IMG/VR virus record: IMGVR_UViG_3300035698_015022
Location: 1 to 42,993 of that record
Direction: 5' to 3' (one strand)
From: a virus
DNA: 42,993 nucleotides
Position 1 is the stretch's first letter. Each line of letters begins with the position of its first letter. Both the position numbers and the translations under genes were made by a program. The notes beneath the pieces were generated by a model. It had not been told where the DNA came from. It saw nothing but the letters and a program-made list of their open reading frames with translations, and searched no databases. Below, piece by piece: positions 17,500 through 25,987 of the stretch.

Positions 17500-17531
17500 A
17501 ATAGTAAGTTAATTTTTAAATCTTTCTCGAC

Positions 17532-17978
17532 CTACGCAAACCTCATTGGCGGAACAGCGTTAACGTAAACAGCAGTAATGTTTGCCCCATCTAAGAAAGA
17601 AGTTCCTCCAACAAAATTAACATTCGCTGGAGTAAGGTAAACAAATCCGATTACTGCTGACGCAGCAGGAGTTGTGGGAAAAACAACGGCATCTATCGTA
17701 GCCCCTTCTGTCCCCATTGCTGTTGCTACTGTTCCAGCAGCATTAACAGTGAAAACAAAGACGTTAACCTTGCCATTAGTTATTGTTCCAGATAGAGCAG
17801 CCATATCACCAGCAGCTTTTGTATAGAGTTTTCCACCAATAAAGTAATAAACAGCACTTGCTGTTTTAGCGGCTACATTACTACCGGCCTTAATGGCTAA
17901 GCCACCACTATTGAGAACATGCTTTTCTAATAGGTCTATAAGATTTTGGTCACTTAAACCAAATACTGGGTCATTCAT
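17532..17978 (-). CDS. small structural protein, copy A of a tandem pair
   Basis: 148 residues, paralogous to the next gene (more than half identical by eye, identical first four and last nine residues). Copies differ mostly in the central strands (KAGSNVAAKTASAVYYF here) and near the C-terminus (NVNFVGGTSFLDGANIT). The gap between copies is 32 bases and contains the GTCGA element. A tandem duplication followed by divergence is the simplest origin; a role on the capsid surface is likely but unproven. Confidence 0.65.
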   Translation of the reverse strand: MNDPVFGLSDQNLIDLLEKHVLNSGGLAIKAGSNVAAKTASAVYYFIGGKLYTKAAGDMAALSGTITNGKVNVFVFTVNAAGTVATAMGTEGATIDAVVFPTTPAASAVIGFVYLTPANVNFVGGTSFLDGANITAVYVNAVPPMRFA

Positions 17979-18013
17979 GGTAATAAATTGAGTTATGGTT
18001 AATTATTCGACTT

Positions 18014-18553
18014 TTAGACGTTTAGGTCGCTTAAACCCTCTCCACTCCTTCTTTTTGGATGATTCGGGTTTGCTAAATTAAATCCCTCTCTAAGAGCTGC
18101 AACTGTTTGCTTCTGAGAGTTCATTATAACCTCGGCGACCTGTTTTGGAACCATCACATAGGTTCCCTTTTGGATATTTAAACGATAGCCGTTTAAAGTA
18201 ACAGGAAAGGTGCTTTTTGTATTCTCCTTACCCTCTAAAGGAATAAGAATGCTTACCTTTGGCTGCTTGGCAAGTCTCTCTCTCATTCTCTCTGCCTTGC
18301 TTCCAACAGGAGCATGTCCCGCAGTTAAACCATCAGTCTCCACTTTAGAAACTTTGGGAGATTCATCTCCTGCTTCGGCTTCTTCTTCTTCTTCTTCTTT
18401 AGGTTCTTCAGGAAGTTCTGGTTTTACCTCTTCCTTGGGAGGTTTCAGGGCCTCGATAAGCTCGTCGCGTATCATTTCCTCAAACCCTACTACCTCCTTG
18501 TCCTCTGCCATCTTTCGTAAGACAGCGAGTTTCAATTTCGTTAAACTTGACAT
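18014..18553 (-). CDS. capsid-associated protein downstream of the major capsid gene
   Basis: 179 residues from the ATG at 18553; a GTG at 18592 would add 13 residues without a better leader. The N-terminal helix (LTKLKLAVLRKMAEDKEVVG) leads to an acidic low-complexity linker (Pro/Glu/Lys, about 40-65). A basic segment (KAERMRERLAKQPK) and a compact C-terminal domain follow (VTLNGYRLNIQKGTYVMVPK, QVAEVIMNSQ). That last module recurs next to capsid genes of podoviruses as far as I recall. Function unknown; structural by context. Confidence 0.6.
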   Translation of the reverse strand: MSSLTKLKLAVLRKMAEDKEVVGFEEMIRDELIEALKPPKEEVKPELPEEPKEEEEEEAEAGDESPKVSKVETDGLTAGHAPVGSKAERMRERLAKQPKVSILIPLEGKENTKSTFPVTLNGYRLNIQKGTYVMVPKQVAEVIMNSQKQTVAALREGFNLANPNHPKRRSGEGLSDLNV

Positions 18554-18610
18554 ACTACGTTGATGAAGGATGAGATAATTTAGATATCCCACCCTTCACA
18601 AGTTACTTGA

Positions 18611-19573
18611 TTAGCTTGAAACAGCGTGTTCAATACGAAGCAAAAAGGCCTGATTCAGAATTACTGCCACAAATGTTGCTTTCCATCCGGAAGTTTGGCG
18701 CTGATTCAATGGATCTGTTGAACCACCAGAACCAAGAGCTTTGACAATGTTCTTCATTGCTTCCCCTGAAATCCTGCTGATACCATAGGCTTCAGCAGCA
18801 AGGATAAGGGTTCCATAAACATCAATGCTTCCAGCACCTGAGCCTGTAAAGACTTTGGCGTTTGTGGATTCAATGAAACGAACCTCGTCAAGTGTTCCCA
18901 CTTCACCCTCCATTGCTTTCTTCTGTCCGTATTCCTCTATCCTGATAAATCCTGGAATGTTCTTGAGATCAAAGGTGGTATTCGGATGGACAATTCCAAT
19001 AAAGCAAGATGGCAAGGGGCTGGTATTGAAACCAGTGCTGGCATCAACCATTGAGGTAATCTTCCTTGCGTTAGCACCCTTTAGGGTCCTTACGGCCTCT
19101 TGAACCTCGGTCTTGGTAATCTTCATAGCAGCACTGACCTCACCTATAGCGCCAGCGGTTGAAGGCCATTGGACACTTGTGCATGCTGCTAATATCTCCC
19201 TGGTAAGCTGGTCAAGAGTATCGCCTGCTTGGACACCAAGTATCTCTGCTGTTTCAGTTAAGACTGGATCAAGCGTGGTAAACAATAACTTGTCAGTCAA
19301 GAGAACGTAGTCACCATATTGCTCAACTGTTGCTGGCACATCGGTAATTGCTAACTGGCTGCCAACTGGGGTCACACCCTCGGTTAGAGGAGTGGTCGCA
19401 GCTGTCAATAAGGTGTATCTACGAAACTTAATGTCATCTGTGTTATTGCGAGGAATGTCTCGCACCTGTGCCCATTTCGTATGAAGAAATAAAGGCACAG
19501 CCTTCATAAGAAGTTTTCGGTCGTAAAAATTATTTACGCCCTGGGTAACTTCACCTGTGGTTGTCATCGGCAT
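18611..19573 (-). CDS. major capsid protein, N4-gp56 type
   Basis: 320 residues. The N-terminal region reads NNFYDRKLLMKAVPLFLHTK, DIPRNNTDDIKFRRYTLL, then TPLTEGVTPVGSQ and TVEQYGDYVLLTDKL. This is the signature of the N4-gp56-type HK97-fold capsid family. The ~320-residue length is normal for the group. The C-terminus (SGWKATFVAVILNQAFLLRIEH) matches the closing P-domain/A-domain strand with a charged end. It follows the scaffold-like gene, as expected. MPM at the start offers two adjacent ATG codons; no Shine-Dalgarno is visible. Confidence 0.9.
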   Translation of the reverse strand: MPMTTTGEVTQGVNNFYDRKLLMKAVPLFLHTKWAQVRDIPRNNTDDIKFRRYTLLTAATTPLTEGVTPVGSQLAITDVPATVEQYGDYVLLTDKLLFTTLDPVLTETAEILGVQAGDTLDQLTREILAACTSVQWPSTAGAIGEVSAAMKITKTEVQEAVRTLKGANARKITSMVDASTGFNTSPLPSCFIGIVHPNTTFDLKNIPGFIRIEEYGQKKAMEGEVGTLDEVRFIESTNAKVFTGSGAGSIDVYGTLILAAEAYGISRISGEAMKNIVKALGSGGSTDPLNQRQTSGWKATFVAVILNQAFLLRIEHAVSS

Positions 19574-19605
19574 GTTAGTGAACTAAATTAAATTTTTTAA
19601 ATCGA

Positions 19606-20310
19606 CTATTCGAACTGACCTGTTCTCACTTTGTGGGACAATGCATTCACCTGCGCATCAGTCATCTTTGTCACATCAGGAATCTTAGGCAATGGCTTCT
19701 TTCTCTGACTGTTCCCACCTGTTTTACTCGTCTTTGCCTCTTCATCAGCTTCTTTCTTTTTCTCATCAAGTCTCATTTGCTTGGCGGCTAAGCCTAAATA
19801 AATGAACTCAACGGAGGCCGTGCTATAAGCAGGATGTTCCATATACTTGCGGATCTGTTTCTCTACCTTTTTCGCATCTGGATATTTCGCAAGCACATCT
19901 TTCAATTCCTGCTCATCAGATTGGCTTCTGACCTGTTGAAGGATTGGACTGATCTTTTCGCTTATCTTCCTATCAAGAACCTTTCTTCCCTCTGGGGTAA
20001 ACTCCTCTTCCTCTTCTTCTTTTTCCTTCTTTTTACTCTCCTCGAGTTTATCTATCTTTCTCTGTTTGCGATCAAGGATATAATCCTTTGCGCTTCTCCT
20101 ACCCTTTGGTTCTTCTGGTTCTTTTGGTTCTTTTGGTTTTTCCTTTTCTTTCTCTTCCTCTTTCTTTTCCTCAAAAGGGACCAATTCGCCATCTTCGCCT
20201 TTTAACGCCTCTCCTTCCTTCCCGGGGTCTTCTTTATACTTGACCCCTTCTACCTCGATGAATTTCTCTTCATCGGAACCATCTTGGTCTGGCATATTAT
20301 TATTACTCAT
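19606..20310 (-). CDS. scaffolding-type protein
   Basis: 234 residues, extremely charged. The N-terminal half is acidic with Glu/Lys/Pro runs (about 48-105). Helical segments RKVLDRKISEKISPILQQVR and ELKDVLAKYPDAKKVEKQIR lie at about 108-155. The C-terminus is basic and Lys/Pro-rich (QRKKPLPKIPDVTKMTDAQV). Position between portal and capsid, charge pattern and helicity fit a capsid assembly scaffold whose C-terminus contacts the shell. No protease is encoded nearby. The start at 20310 overlaps by ATGA an 11-codon frame beginning at 20340, which may couple translation. Confidence 0.7.
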   Translation of the reverse strand: MSNNNMPDQDGSDEEKFIEVEGVKYKEDPGKEGEALKGEDGELVPFEEKKEEEKEKEKPKEPKEPEEPKGRRSAKDYILDRKQRKIDKLEESKKKEKEEEEEEFTPEGRKVLDRKISEKISPILQQVRSQSDEQELKDVLAKYPDAKKVEKQIRKYMEHPAYSTASVEFIYLGLAAKQMRLDEKKKEADEEAKTSKTGGNSQRKKPLPKIPDVTKMTDAQVNALSHKVRTGQFE

Positions 20311-20381
20311 CGCTTGTTACTGGGCCATGCCGTAACCCACATTTGCGATGGATTATCTCGATGCTCGACTAAGCACCGGCT

Positions 20382-20672
20382 TTAACTGTAAGGATCAAGA
20401 CTTGGTGGAAATTCTTCTGCCTTCTCATATCCTTTAATCAAATCGTCTGGTAAATCCCTTAATCTAACCCTGTCGTTTCTTTTTCCCTGTAATTCTTTTA
20501 AAGTATCATCCTTATCCCACTCTATATCTCCGTGTAGCTTTGCTTCTGTTTCTCTGACGTTTTCCTCCAGTGCCTTAACAATAATCTTCCAACCTATGTG
20601 ATCTTTCAATCTTTCTAAGTGGGCAATAAGTTTGTCTCTTTTATCTGTTTTATCTTTAAAAATATCTACCAT
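20382..20672 (-). CDS. small helical protein after the portal
   Basis: 96 residues, predicted helical and highly charged (KLIAHLERLKDHIGWKIIVK, then ALEENVRETEAKLH). It ends FPPSLDPYS. It begins four bases after the portal stop. Short proteins of this kind follow portals in many podovirus-like genomes, but I cannot name a family; a role in head assembly is only suggested by position. Confidence 0.6.
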   Translation of the reverse strand: MVDIFKDKTDKRDKLIAHLERLKDHIGWKIIVKALEENVRETEAKLHGDIEWDKDDTLKELQGKRNDRVRLRDLPDDLIKGYEKAEEFPPSLDPYS

Positions 20673-20676
20673 AAGT

Positions 20677-22659
20677 TTAAGCGTTTACTTTCTCTTTAGC
20701 TGCTCCCTGATTTATTCTTTGATCAGTTCTTTGGCCTCCTTCTGCTTTTGGTGAAGCCACTGGTGCAAATCCAGGAAGCAATCCCTGTTCCTCTTGGGGA
20801 TATAACTCGGGTCTTTCCTTCTTTTTCATCATCATCATTTTATGGGCTTCAATGTGGGCCAGTTTTGCTGGTGTGTCTGCTGCCTTGTTGTGAATCTCGA
20901 TATGAATAATGTCATCATCTAAAGGGTGGAGTTTGGGAAGTTTTCTGTCATCTATTTTCTGGTTCTCGTCTTCTGCCCTCATTTCATCAATAGTAGGTGG
21001 AAACATTAAACTAAGTTCGGCCTTGCTTCTTCCTTGAATGCTCCCCAGTCTGCGCATTACAAAACGACGGTTTGTCATTGGGTCCTGAATTGCTATCTGA
21101 GCAAAAGCAGAAAACTCTTGGAACTCTTTTTGGCGATTCGCCTCTGCTATATAACTGCCTTCAACAATAATATCAGGATCAATCCTGGACACTAAATTCT
21201 CTCTTGTCAGCTCTCTCCATACAGGAGCGAGAGGCCCTTGGATCCTGATAACCTTTTTATCAATCTCTTCTTTAAAGTGTTTTTTATAAAGCCAATAGTG
21301 CTGTCTCCAAAACCTCTTCTCTGACCAGCCGAAGATCCGTGATGCTAATGAGTGCCTAACGTCTTTACCTGCTACAATCATCTGTGACTCTCCTAATGTC
21401 CTTGCCTTTTCTGGCTGAACACCTTGGCTGATCTCTGGAGCGGCAACTGCCTTTTGTGCTGCCAAATCAAGAATGTCAAGGATTAAATTTACTTGCTGAT
21501 GGAAAAGTGATTTTTGAATTGGGGCTACAGTGTTGGCAACATCTCCCTTTACTGGAACAAACTTATTAAACCTAAAGTCAAGGTCTTTTGGATTTGTAAT
21601 CTTTCTCTTATTAAACAAATACATTGGATACAGGTCTGCTTTAGCTGACTCCATACCCAGGTTGATCATTACAGACCTTGCCCTTTGCTTGTCTTCAATC
21701 AGATCGGGGATGCTGACCCTATCTCCGTGAGACATAGGAAATAACACTCTATCAATCACCGGCCAGAACTTTAGTGGTTTTCCTTTTGCTTCTGTAAGTT
21801 CCTCATAACGAACAAGGAGGTTTCTGTTATTGGCCCAGGTAGTAAGATACTTTTTGCCATCAATGGTAGTCCACCACTCCAAGAGTTGATATTCGTAATT
21901 CTCATCCAGGGCCTCTTCTTTGTATTTCATTAACTCTCTCCCTTGAGCGCTCCTGCGTTCCTCTTTGGCTTTATCAATAAGACTTTTAATGTCTTTGTCT
22001 TTTTTAACAAACCCAACATTGAAGTAAGAACCGTGGTTTTCCATCTGGGATTTCGATAAACTTATCTCCCTGCCCCAGAATCTTGCAGCTCCATAGCCCT
22101 TCTGGTTTCCATTGGTTGAGGTTGCCCTGGTATCTCTAAGAAATGTCATTGGGTCCATTACCTCAGCGACTGGACACATTACGCCTTCCTCTCTGTCAAA
22201 TTCGTGTAATAACATATAGCCTTCCCCAAAGAATGCAGCATCCCAGTCCCACTCATAATCTAATTCGTCTTTCTCCATGATCGAGTGATCATTCTTTGCT
22301 AAAGCGTTCAGGTTCTCTGCAGCCTCATCATCTCCATCCTCTCTACCGAGATACTTTACTCCAAGCCGGTCATCATAGAGAGGTGCTAATACAGTGTTAA
22401 AAACGCTGAAAAGCAAGGGGTCTCCCACCTTGCTTTGGTCTCGCTTTTGATTATTATAAAGTTTTAAGCGCCGTAATTGTTCGGCTCTCTTTGATTCGAG
22501 TCCTTCAGAACACAAAAGAAACTCCTTTCCGACCTGCATTCTCAACCTGTTCTCCTTTTCTGGAGTTAGTCCCGACTCACCCCTTTTTGTCTCTTCTTCG
22601 TTCCCTTCATTATCTTCATAACCTTTTTCCAAATCATCTTTTGGCACTCTTCTAAACAA
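20677..22659 (-). CDS. portal protein
   Basis: About 660 residues. The N-terminal acidic segment is followed by portal-type features: LRRLKLYNNQKRDQ, PLLFSVFNTVLAPLYDD (about 80-100), an EWDWDAAFFGEGYMLLHEFD strand (about 130-150), and VMDPMTFLRDTRA. A Gln/Ala-rich helix region follows near 400-430 (LILDILDLAAQKAVAAPEI, LGESQMIVAGKDVRHSLASR). The C-terminal region is helical and ends in a Gln/Ala/Lys tail. It sits between TerL and the scaffold in normal order. The first codon is TTG at 22659 or GTG at 22647; no in-frame ATG exists nearby, and a hairpin overlaps the likely ribosome-binding site. Confidence 0.85.
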   Translation of the reverse strand: MFRRVPKDDLEKGYEDNEGNEEETKRGESGLTPEKENRLRMQVGKEFLLCSEGLESKRAEQLRRLKLYNNQKRDQSKVGDPLLFSVFNTVLAPLYDDRLGVKYLGREDGDDEAAENLNALAKNDHSIMEKDELDYEWDWDAAFFGEGYMLLHEFDREEGVMCPVAEVMDPMTFLRDTRATSTNGNQKGYGAARFWGREISLSKSQMENHGSYFNVGFVKKDKDIKSLIDKAKEERRSAQGRELMKYKEEALDENYEYQLLEWWTTIDGKKYLTTWANNRNLLVRYEELTEAKGKPLKFWPVIDRVLFPMSHGDRVSIPDLIEDKQRARSVMINLGMESAKADLYPMYLFNKRKITNPKDLDFRFNKFVPVKGDVANTVAPIQKSLFHQQVNLILDILDLAAQKAVAAPEISQGVQPEKARTLGESQMIVAGKDVRHSLASRIFGWSEKRFWRQHYWLYKKHFKEEIDKKVIRIQGPLAPVWRELTRENLVSRIDPDIIVEGSYIAEANRQKEFQEFSAFAQIAIQDPMTNRRFVMRRLGSIQGRSKAELSLMFPPTIDEMRAEDENQKIDDRKLPKLHPLDDDIIHIEIHNKAADTPAKLAHIEAHKMMMMKKKERPELYPQEEQGLLPGFAPVASPKAEGGQRTDQRINQGAAKEKVNA

Positions 22660-22661
22660 AA

Positions 22662-22679
22662 AGCTCCAACTAAGGAGCT
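22662..22679 (-). terminator. hairpin with U-run overlapping the portal start
   Basis: The minus strand reads AGCTCC-TTAGTT-GGAGCT followed by TTTTTGTTT, which has the form of a short intrinsic terminator. The right arm also contains GGAG, the only Shine-Dalgarno-like sequence before the portal TTG at 22659. The element could act as an attenuator, a partial terminator, or a hairpin masking the ribosome-binding site. The rest of the 89-base gap holds a second small GC hairpin (GGGGG/CCTCC with TTAAG loop) and no gene. Confidence 0.5.
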
Positions 22680-22748
22680 AAAATCCCACTTGCTATCGTT
22701 TCTGATTGTGGAGGCTTAACCCCCTAATAATTTCTGGATCTTTTCTGG

Positions 22749-23006
22749 TTATTTAATTTTTTTCTTCTTTAACTCTTTTATAACAGTCCGGGCAGCGGTG
22801 GTCAACAACTGAATAGTAACATCAAGTTGTTTCTTTGTATAGTGTTCCCTAAGAAACAATTTCCGATACCATTGGGGCTTAATCAAGAAGAACTGTGTAT
22901 AAAGTTCGTTTCTGTATATTACCAAGAATTCAAAAACATTGTCAAGTCTCCGGATGTAGATAGGACACTTTTTATACTCTAACTTCTTTAGGATTTGGAT
23001 TTTCAT
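22749..23006 (-). CDS. small basic protein between TerL and portal
   Basis: 85 residues, rich in aromatic and basic residues (EYKKCPIYIRRLDNVFEFLV, YRNELYTQFFLIKPQWYRKL). Residues 55-80 form a helix ending in a Lys cluster. It begins directly after the terminase stop codon. The family is not recognised. Its conserved position in the packaging operon suggests a head or packaging accessory role. Confidence 0.6.
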   Translation of the reverse strand: MKIQILKKLEYKKCPIYIRRLDNVFEFLVIYRNELYTQFFLIKPQWYRKLFLREHYTKKQLDVTIQLLTTAARTVIKELKKKKIK

Positions 23007-24563
23007 TTATGCGTAAGGATCTAATTTTGGTTCAGTCCCTATGGCCAACTCTTTACCAACTTTCCTCATAAGAACCCAATCTATTTCCTGAACAAGGATC
23101 CTGCCCAGGTTCTCAACTTGATGATCGTCTTTATCTTGTGGCTGCTCTTTAGGGCTTTTGCGCTCTGCCATCTTGCCTCTCCAATCATCCCACTGGTAAT
23201 GCTCAAACTCATAAATCATTCTCTCGCAGGTATCAAAAACATAAATCTCTGGACTCACTAACATTTCTTTTCCTACCATCTCAAAATCCAATGCGTCTCT
23301 AATTCTCCTGTCTGCTCTGGCCCGGCTCTTGGTCCCTTTCATATAATCTAAATCGTGATTGTTATATAACTCGGCCGCCAATGTTTCGTGTTCTGGCGCG
23401 TCTTTGTGTTTGTCTTCTATAAACGCTGAAGGATCTGCGAGTCTTAACACAATCCTAAACCTGTCTGCTTTGCTGATAATGCGAGATCCGAGTTCTGGTG
23501 TCTTATACTTCCCATAAAGCTCATCAACTATAAACTTATTGCCCTTCCGGTCAGTTGCAACCCATAAAACAGCATCAGGGTTTCTGGGATGGGGATCAAG
23601 CGCCTCTACTACCACATAATCCTCTTTGGTAACCTTAAATGGTTTTATAACGTGAACCTTCCTGCTGAACTTCTTAAAGATAAGACCTATTAAGTGGTGG
23701 AACTTTCCGTAAACCCTGGCTTGCATATCCTCCTCGTCATACTCTGCGATCATTCGCTCAATGTCCTTGTGCTTCAATCTTCCCCTGATTCCGTGTTTTA
23801 TACAGTTTGCTTCAACATCTGCTTGCACAAAATCTCTCTGGCCCTGTTTGTCTCCTGGGTATCTAAGAATATGATCATACATCCAAGCGCTTCCTGTTAA
23901 GGGAGTAGCTGTGATAAATATAATCCCACCCATTCTCATACGCGCCACTGTGGCCTTAAAGATTGCAAGAGGTGGCGGCTCATCAAACCAGGCATATCCT
24001 AAAGTGGCTGACTCAAACTCTTTCGGGGACTGCTCGTAAGTCATCACTTCAAAATGGAAGCCGGTATCGGTTTTCCAGTTATACTCATAGTTCTTTCCTG
24101 ACTTCTTGGTGTTATATCTTCCCTGGGGTAGCCACTTATGAAGCTCTGGAACGAGTGTCTGGGTGATTGTGGTGGGGTCTGAAACAACCCTGCCGCGCTT
24201 GGGATATGGAAACTTCTTAAAGAGAGGCAACTCAATCGCTTTTCTCACTCCTGACTGACCTGTCTCTTCATGTGTCCATTTAAACTCCTCTTCTGCAAAC
24301 CAGGGATTTCCTGACGGGCCAAACATTATATGGGCCAGGATGTTAGCACCTGCCGCAGTTTTACCAATACCATTGGCCGCAGAAAGCAAACAAACAAAAA
24401 CCCCATCTGATCCAACCATCTCAATAAACTCCTCTACCTTTCCATTTGGAACAAAATACTTATGAGGATTTGCTTTTCTTCTTAGAAGAAGGCTTTTTAC
24501 TAAGTCCTCTGAGCTTGCGTCTTTCAAGCTCTTCTTCGATTTGTTGATCTGTGAGGTCTTCAT
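23007..24563 (-). CDS. terL: terminase large subunit (ATPase-nuclease)
   Basis: 518 residues. This motor translocates and cuts DNA at the portal. Walker A is at residues 61-69 (SAANGIGKT). Walker B is at 190-195 (YAWFDE), and the coupling motif FITATP is at 216-221. The C-terminal RNase-H-like nuclease carries D323 (ALDPH), D377 (RLADPS) and the DKDDHQVE acid cluster at 477-484. The length is typical. The ATG lies 104 bases inside the 3' end of the small subunit gene. A later start would remove the LLLRRKANPHKYFVPN region that normally precedes the ATPase core, so the overlap is probably real. Confidence 0.93.
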   Translation of the reverse strand: MKTSQINKSKKSLKDASSEDLVKSLLLRRKANPHKYFVPNGKVEEFIEMVGSDGVFVCLLSAANGIGKTAAGANILAHIMFGPSGNPWFAEEEFKWTHEETGQSGVRKAIELPLFKKFPYPKRGRVVSDPTTITQTLVPELHKWLPQGRYNTKKSGKNYEYNWKTDTGFHFEVMTYEQSPKEFESATLGYAWFDEPPPLAIFKATVARMRMGGIIFITATPLTGSAWMYDHILRYPGDKQGQRDFVQADVEANCIKHGIRGRLKHKDIERMIAEYDEEDMQARVYGKFHHLIGLIFKKFSRKVHVIKPFKVTKEDYVVVEALDPHPRNPDAVLWVATDRKGNKFIVDELYGKYKTPELGSRIISKADRFRIVLRLADPSAFIEDKHKDAPEHETLAAELYNNHDLDYMKGTKSRARADRRIRDALDFEMVGKEMLVSPEIYVFDTCERMIYEFEHYQWDDWRGKMAERKSPKEQPQDKDDHQVENLGRILVQEIDWVLMRKVGKELAIGTEPKLDPYA

Positions 24564-24924
24564 TTGGATCTATTATTTTGATTTGTTGTGGAGTATATTT
24601 GCCCTTTAATTTATAAGCCATATCCAATCCTTTTCCTACTGCTTGAGTGTCTAATTCTTTTGTTCTAACAACTTCCCATTTCTTCTTTTTAGAATTATAT
24701 TTAACAAGACCTTCTTTTTTATTTAAAAGCCCCTGATGTTTTTTAGCCAAATCTTTATCTGGTAAATACTTTTCCATCAATTCTTGCCAACCTTTACTCT
24801 CAGTTAAAGATTTAGGATTGTGAGCTGTTTTAGAAGAATAACCAGCCTCCCTCATACCTTTACTGATATTTCCCCTATTTTCCCCTATTTTCTTTACTGC
24901 TTTTTTTTGTTTAATTGTTGCCAT
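24460..24924 (-). CDS. terS: terminase small subunit
   Basis: 154 residues. The N-terminal HTH-like region (KQKKAVKKIGENRGNISKGM, REAGYSSKTAHNPKSLTESK, about 5-45) has the typical small-terminase pattern with YSxxTA and the following helices (WQELMEKYLPDKDLAKKHQG). A central beta insert with VKYNSKKKKWEVV precedes an oligomerisation-type helix and an acidic then Lys/Ser-rich tail. It recognises packaging sites and hands DNA to TerL. Immediate linkage and overlap with TerL support the call. Confidence 0.85.
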   Translation of the reverse strand: MATIKQKKAVKKIGENRGNISKGMREAGYSSKTAHNPKSLTESKGWQELMEKYLPDKDLAKKHQGLLNKKEGLVKYNSKKKKWEVVRTKELDTQAVGKGLDMAYKLKGKYTPQQIKIIDPNEDLTDQQIEEELERRKLRGLSKKPSSKKKSKSS

Positions 24925-24954
24925 TTTTCCATTTTTAACTTCTTGTGATTGATT

Positions 24955-25371
24955 CTAAGAGAGGTTAGATTTGTCAGTTGACTCCTTGTTCGACTTTTTA
25001 AATTCCTTTTCTATCTCTTCTATAATTCCTTTAATTTTTTCTTGTTTGGGCCTTGAGGAAAAATTCCAATAACAACTAAATTTATACCCCACTGTAGTTC
25101 TTATTTTTAATGGATCGGCTGATCCTTCCTTTTTTATTATTACTCTAAGAGAAGGAATATCCATAAACAAAGAATACTTTTTCATTAGGTTCCAAACTAT
25201 ATCCCAACAATTTTCTCTTAGTGTTTCTATACTTTCTTCTCTTACTACTGGATCTGAAATATCTACATCCAATAGGGTAAAGTGATTTCCAAATTGTAAA
25301 GACCTCGGAATAAGTATGTTTTTTCTAACTAAGAAAGTTTCTATTTTTAATGGTAATTTATTTCTCCACAT
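24955..25371 (-). CDS. hypothetical protein upstream of terminase
   Basis: 138 residues. The sequence mixes beta-type segments (NHFTLLDVDISDPVV, SLRVIIKKEG, KIRTTVGYKFSCYWNF) with a C-terminal charged helix (KIKGIIEEIEKEFKKSNKES). I do not recognise it. It lies 30 bases before TerS, and AT content and codon use look like those of its neighbours. It may be a DNA-binding or packaging accessory, but nothing proves this. Confidence 0.55.
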   Translation of the reverse strand: MWRNKLPLKIETFLVRKNILIPRSLQFGNHFTLLDVDISDPVVREESIETLRENCWDIVWNLMKKYSLFMDIPSLRVIIKKEGSADPLKIRTTVGYKFSCYWNFSSRPKQEKIKGIIEEIEKEFKKSNKESTDKSNLS

Positions 25372-25386
25372 GGTTTTTTAGTTTTC

Positions 25387-25734
25387 TCATTTTTTCTCTT
25401 CCCATAATCTCTTTGATTGCTTCATACACCTTCTGCACATATACTTTGGGGTCCCGGGCAAACCTGATTGGAGTGTCCAAGCGTGAATGCCAAAGATACA
25501 AAGAATGCGCTTCCATAAAACTATAATCTTAAATATCGCTACTCTTACTATCTTGCGTAAAGTCCATTTCTGTTTGATATTTGTTGGTTCGGTCTTTACT
25601 CTTACTCCCTTCAACTTTCTTAGAGATCTTTTTATTACAGTTTTTTTCTTTAGAAATTCAATTCTTCTCTGGCGTTCATAAAGGCCTCTCCTCTTTTGTC
25701 TCTTTTGGTTGCGTAGTAATTTCTCTTTATTCAT
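25387..25734 (-). CDS. basic protein with C-terminal zinc-knuckle-like motif (DUF1660-like)
   Basis: 115 residues. The N-terminal 60 residues are extremely basic (KRQKRRGLYERQRRIEFLKK). A short hydrophobic helix (VRVAIFKIIVLWKRILCIFG) follows. The C-terminus contains Cys, His and a paired cysteine (LCIFGIHAW, then YMCRRCMKQ) spaced as in the small prophage DUF1660 family, which reads C-x-x-x-G-H-x-W ... C-x-x-C. A nucleic-acid-binding role is plausible. It overlaps the KH gene by eight bases. Confidence 0.55.
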   Translation of the reverse strand: MNKEKLLRNQKRQKRRGLYERQRRIEFLKKKTVIKRSLRKLKGVRVKTEPTNIKQKWTLRKIVRVAIFKIIVLWKRILCIFGIHAWTLQSGLPGTPKYMCRRCMKQSKRLWEEKK

Positions 25735-25978
25735 TTAGCGGTTCTTCAATTTTTAATGACACCATAACGTTGTGATTATAGCCCATCAACTTTAAAAGGA
25801 GTTTGATCGCGCTTGCATTCTTTCCTCCCTTTCCTATTACCAAGCCCATATCAGCTTTATCTACCCAAAGTTTTAAAAAGACCCCTCTCTGATCTACCTG
25901 GCGCTCTATCTTTACATCAGCCGGAGTTTTGACAATGGCTTTGATAATGGTTTCTAAAAGCTCTTGATCTTTTTCCAT
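25727..25978 (-). CDS. KH-domain RNA-binding protein, KhpA-like
   Basis: 83 residues, the length of bacterial KhpA (YlqC). The whole protein is one type II KH domain: helix LLETIIKAIVKTPADVKIE, strand GVFLKLWVD, then the GxxG loop at residues 49-52 within DMGLVIGKGGKNASAIKLLL, and the final strand NVMVSLKIEEP. KhpA proteins bind RNA and modulate translation and cell division factors in their hosts. Phage copies are unusual. The DMGxVIG and NLKI-EP-like wording recalls KhpA of Patescibacteria, from memory. It lies in the accessory block just before the packaging genes. Confidence 0.85.
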   Translation of the reverse strand: MEKDQELLETIIKAIVKTPADVKIERQVDQRGVFLKLWVDKADMGLVIGKGGKNASAIKLLLKLMGYNHNVMVSLKIEEPLNE

Positions 25979-25987
25979 AGCAATAAT

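Noticed and set aside
20311-20381. 11-codon leader peptide before the scaffold gene
   Set aside because: It overlaps the scaffold start by ATGA, which is suggestive, but it has no ribosome-binding site and is too short to call as a gene.
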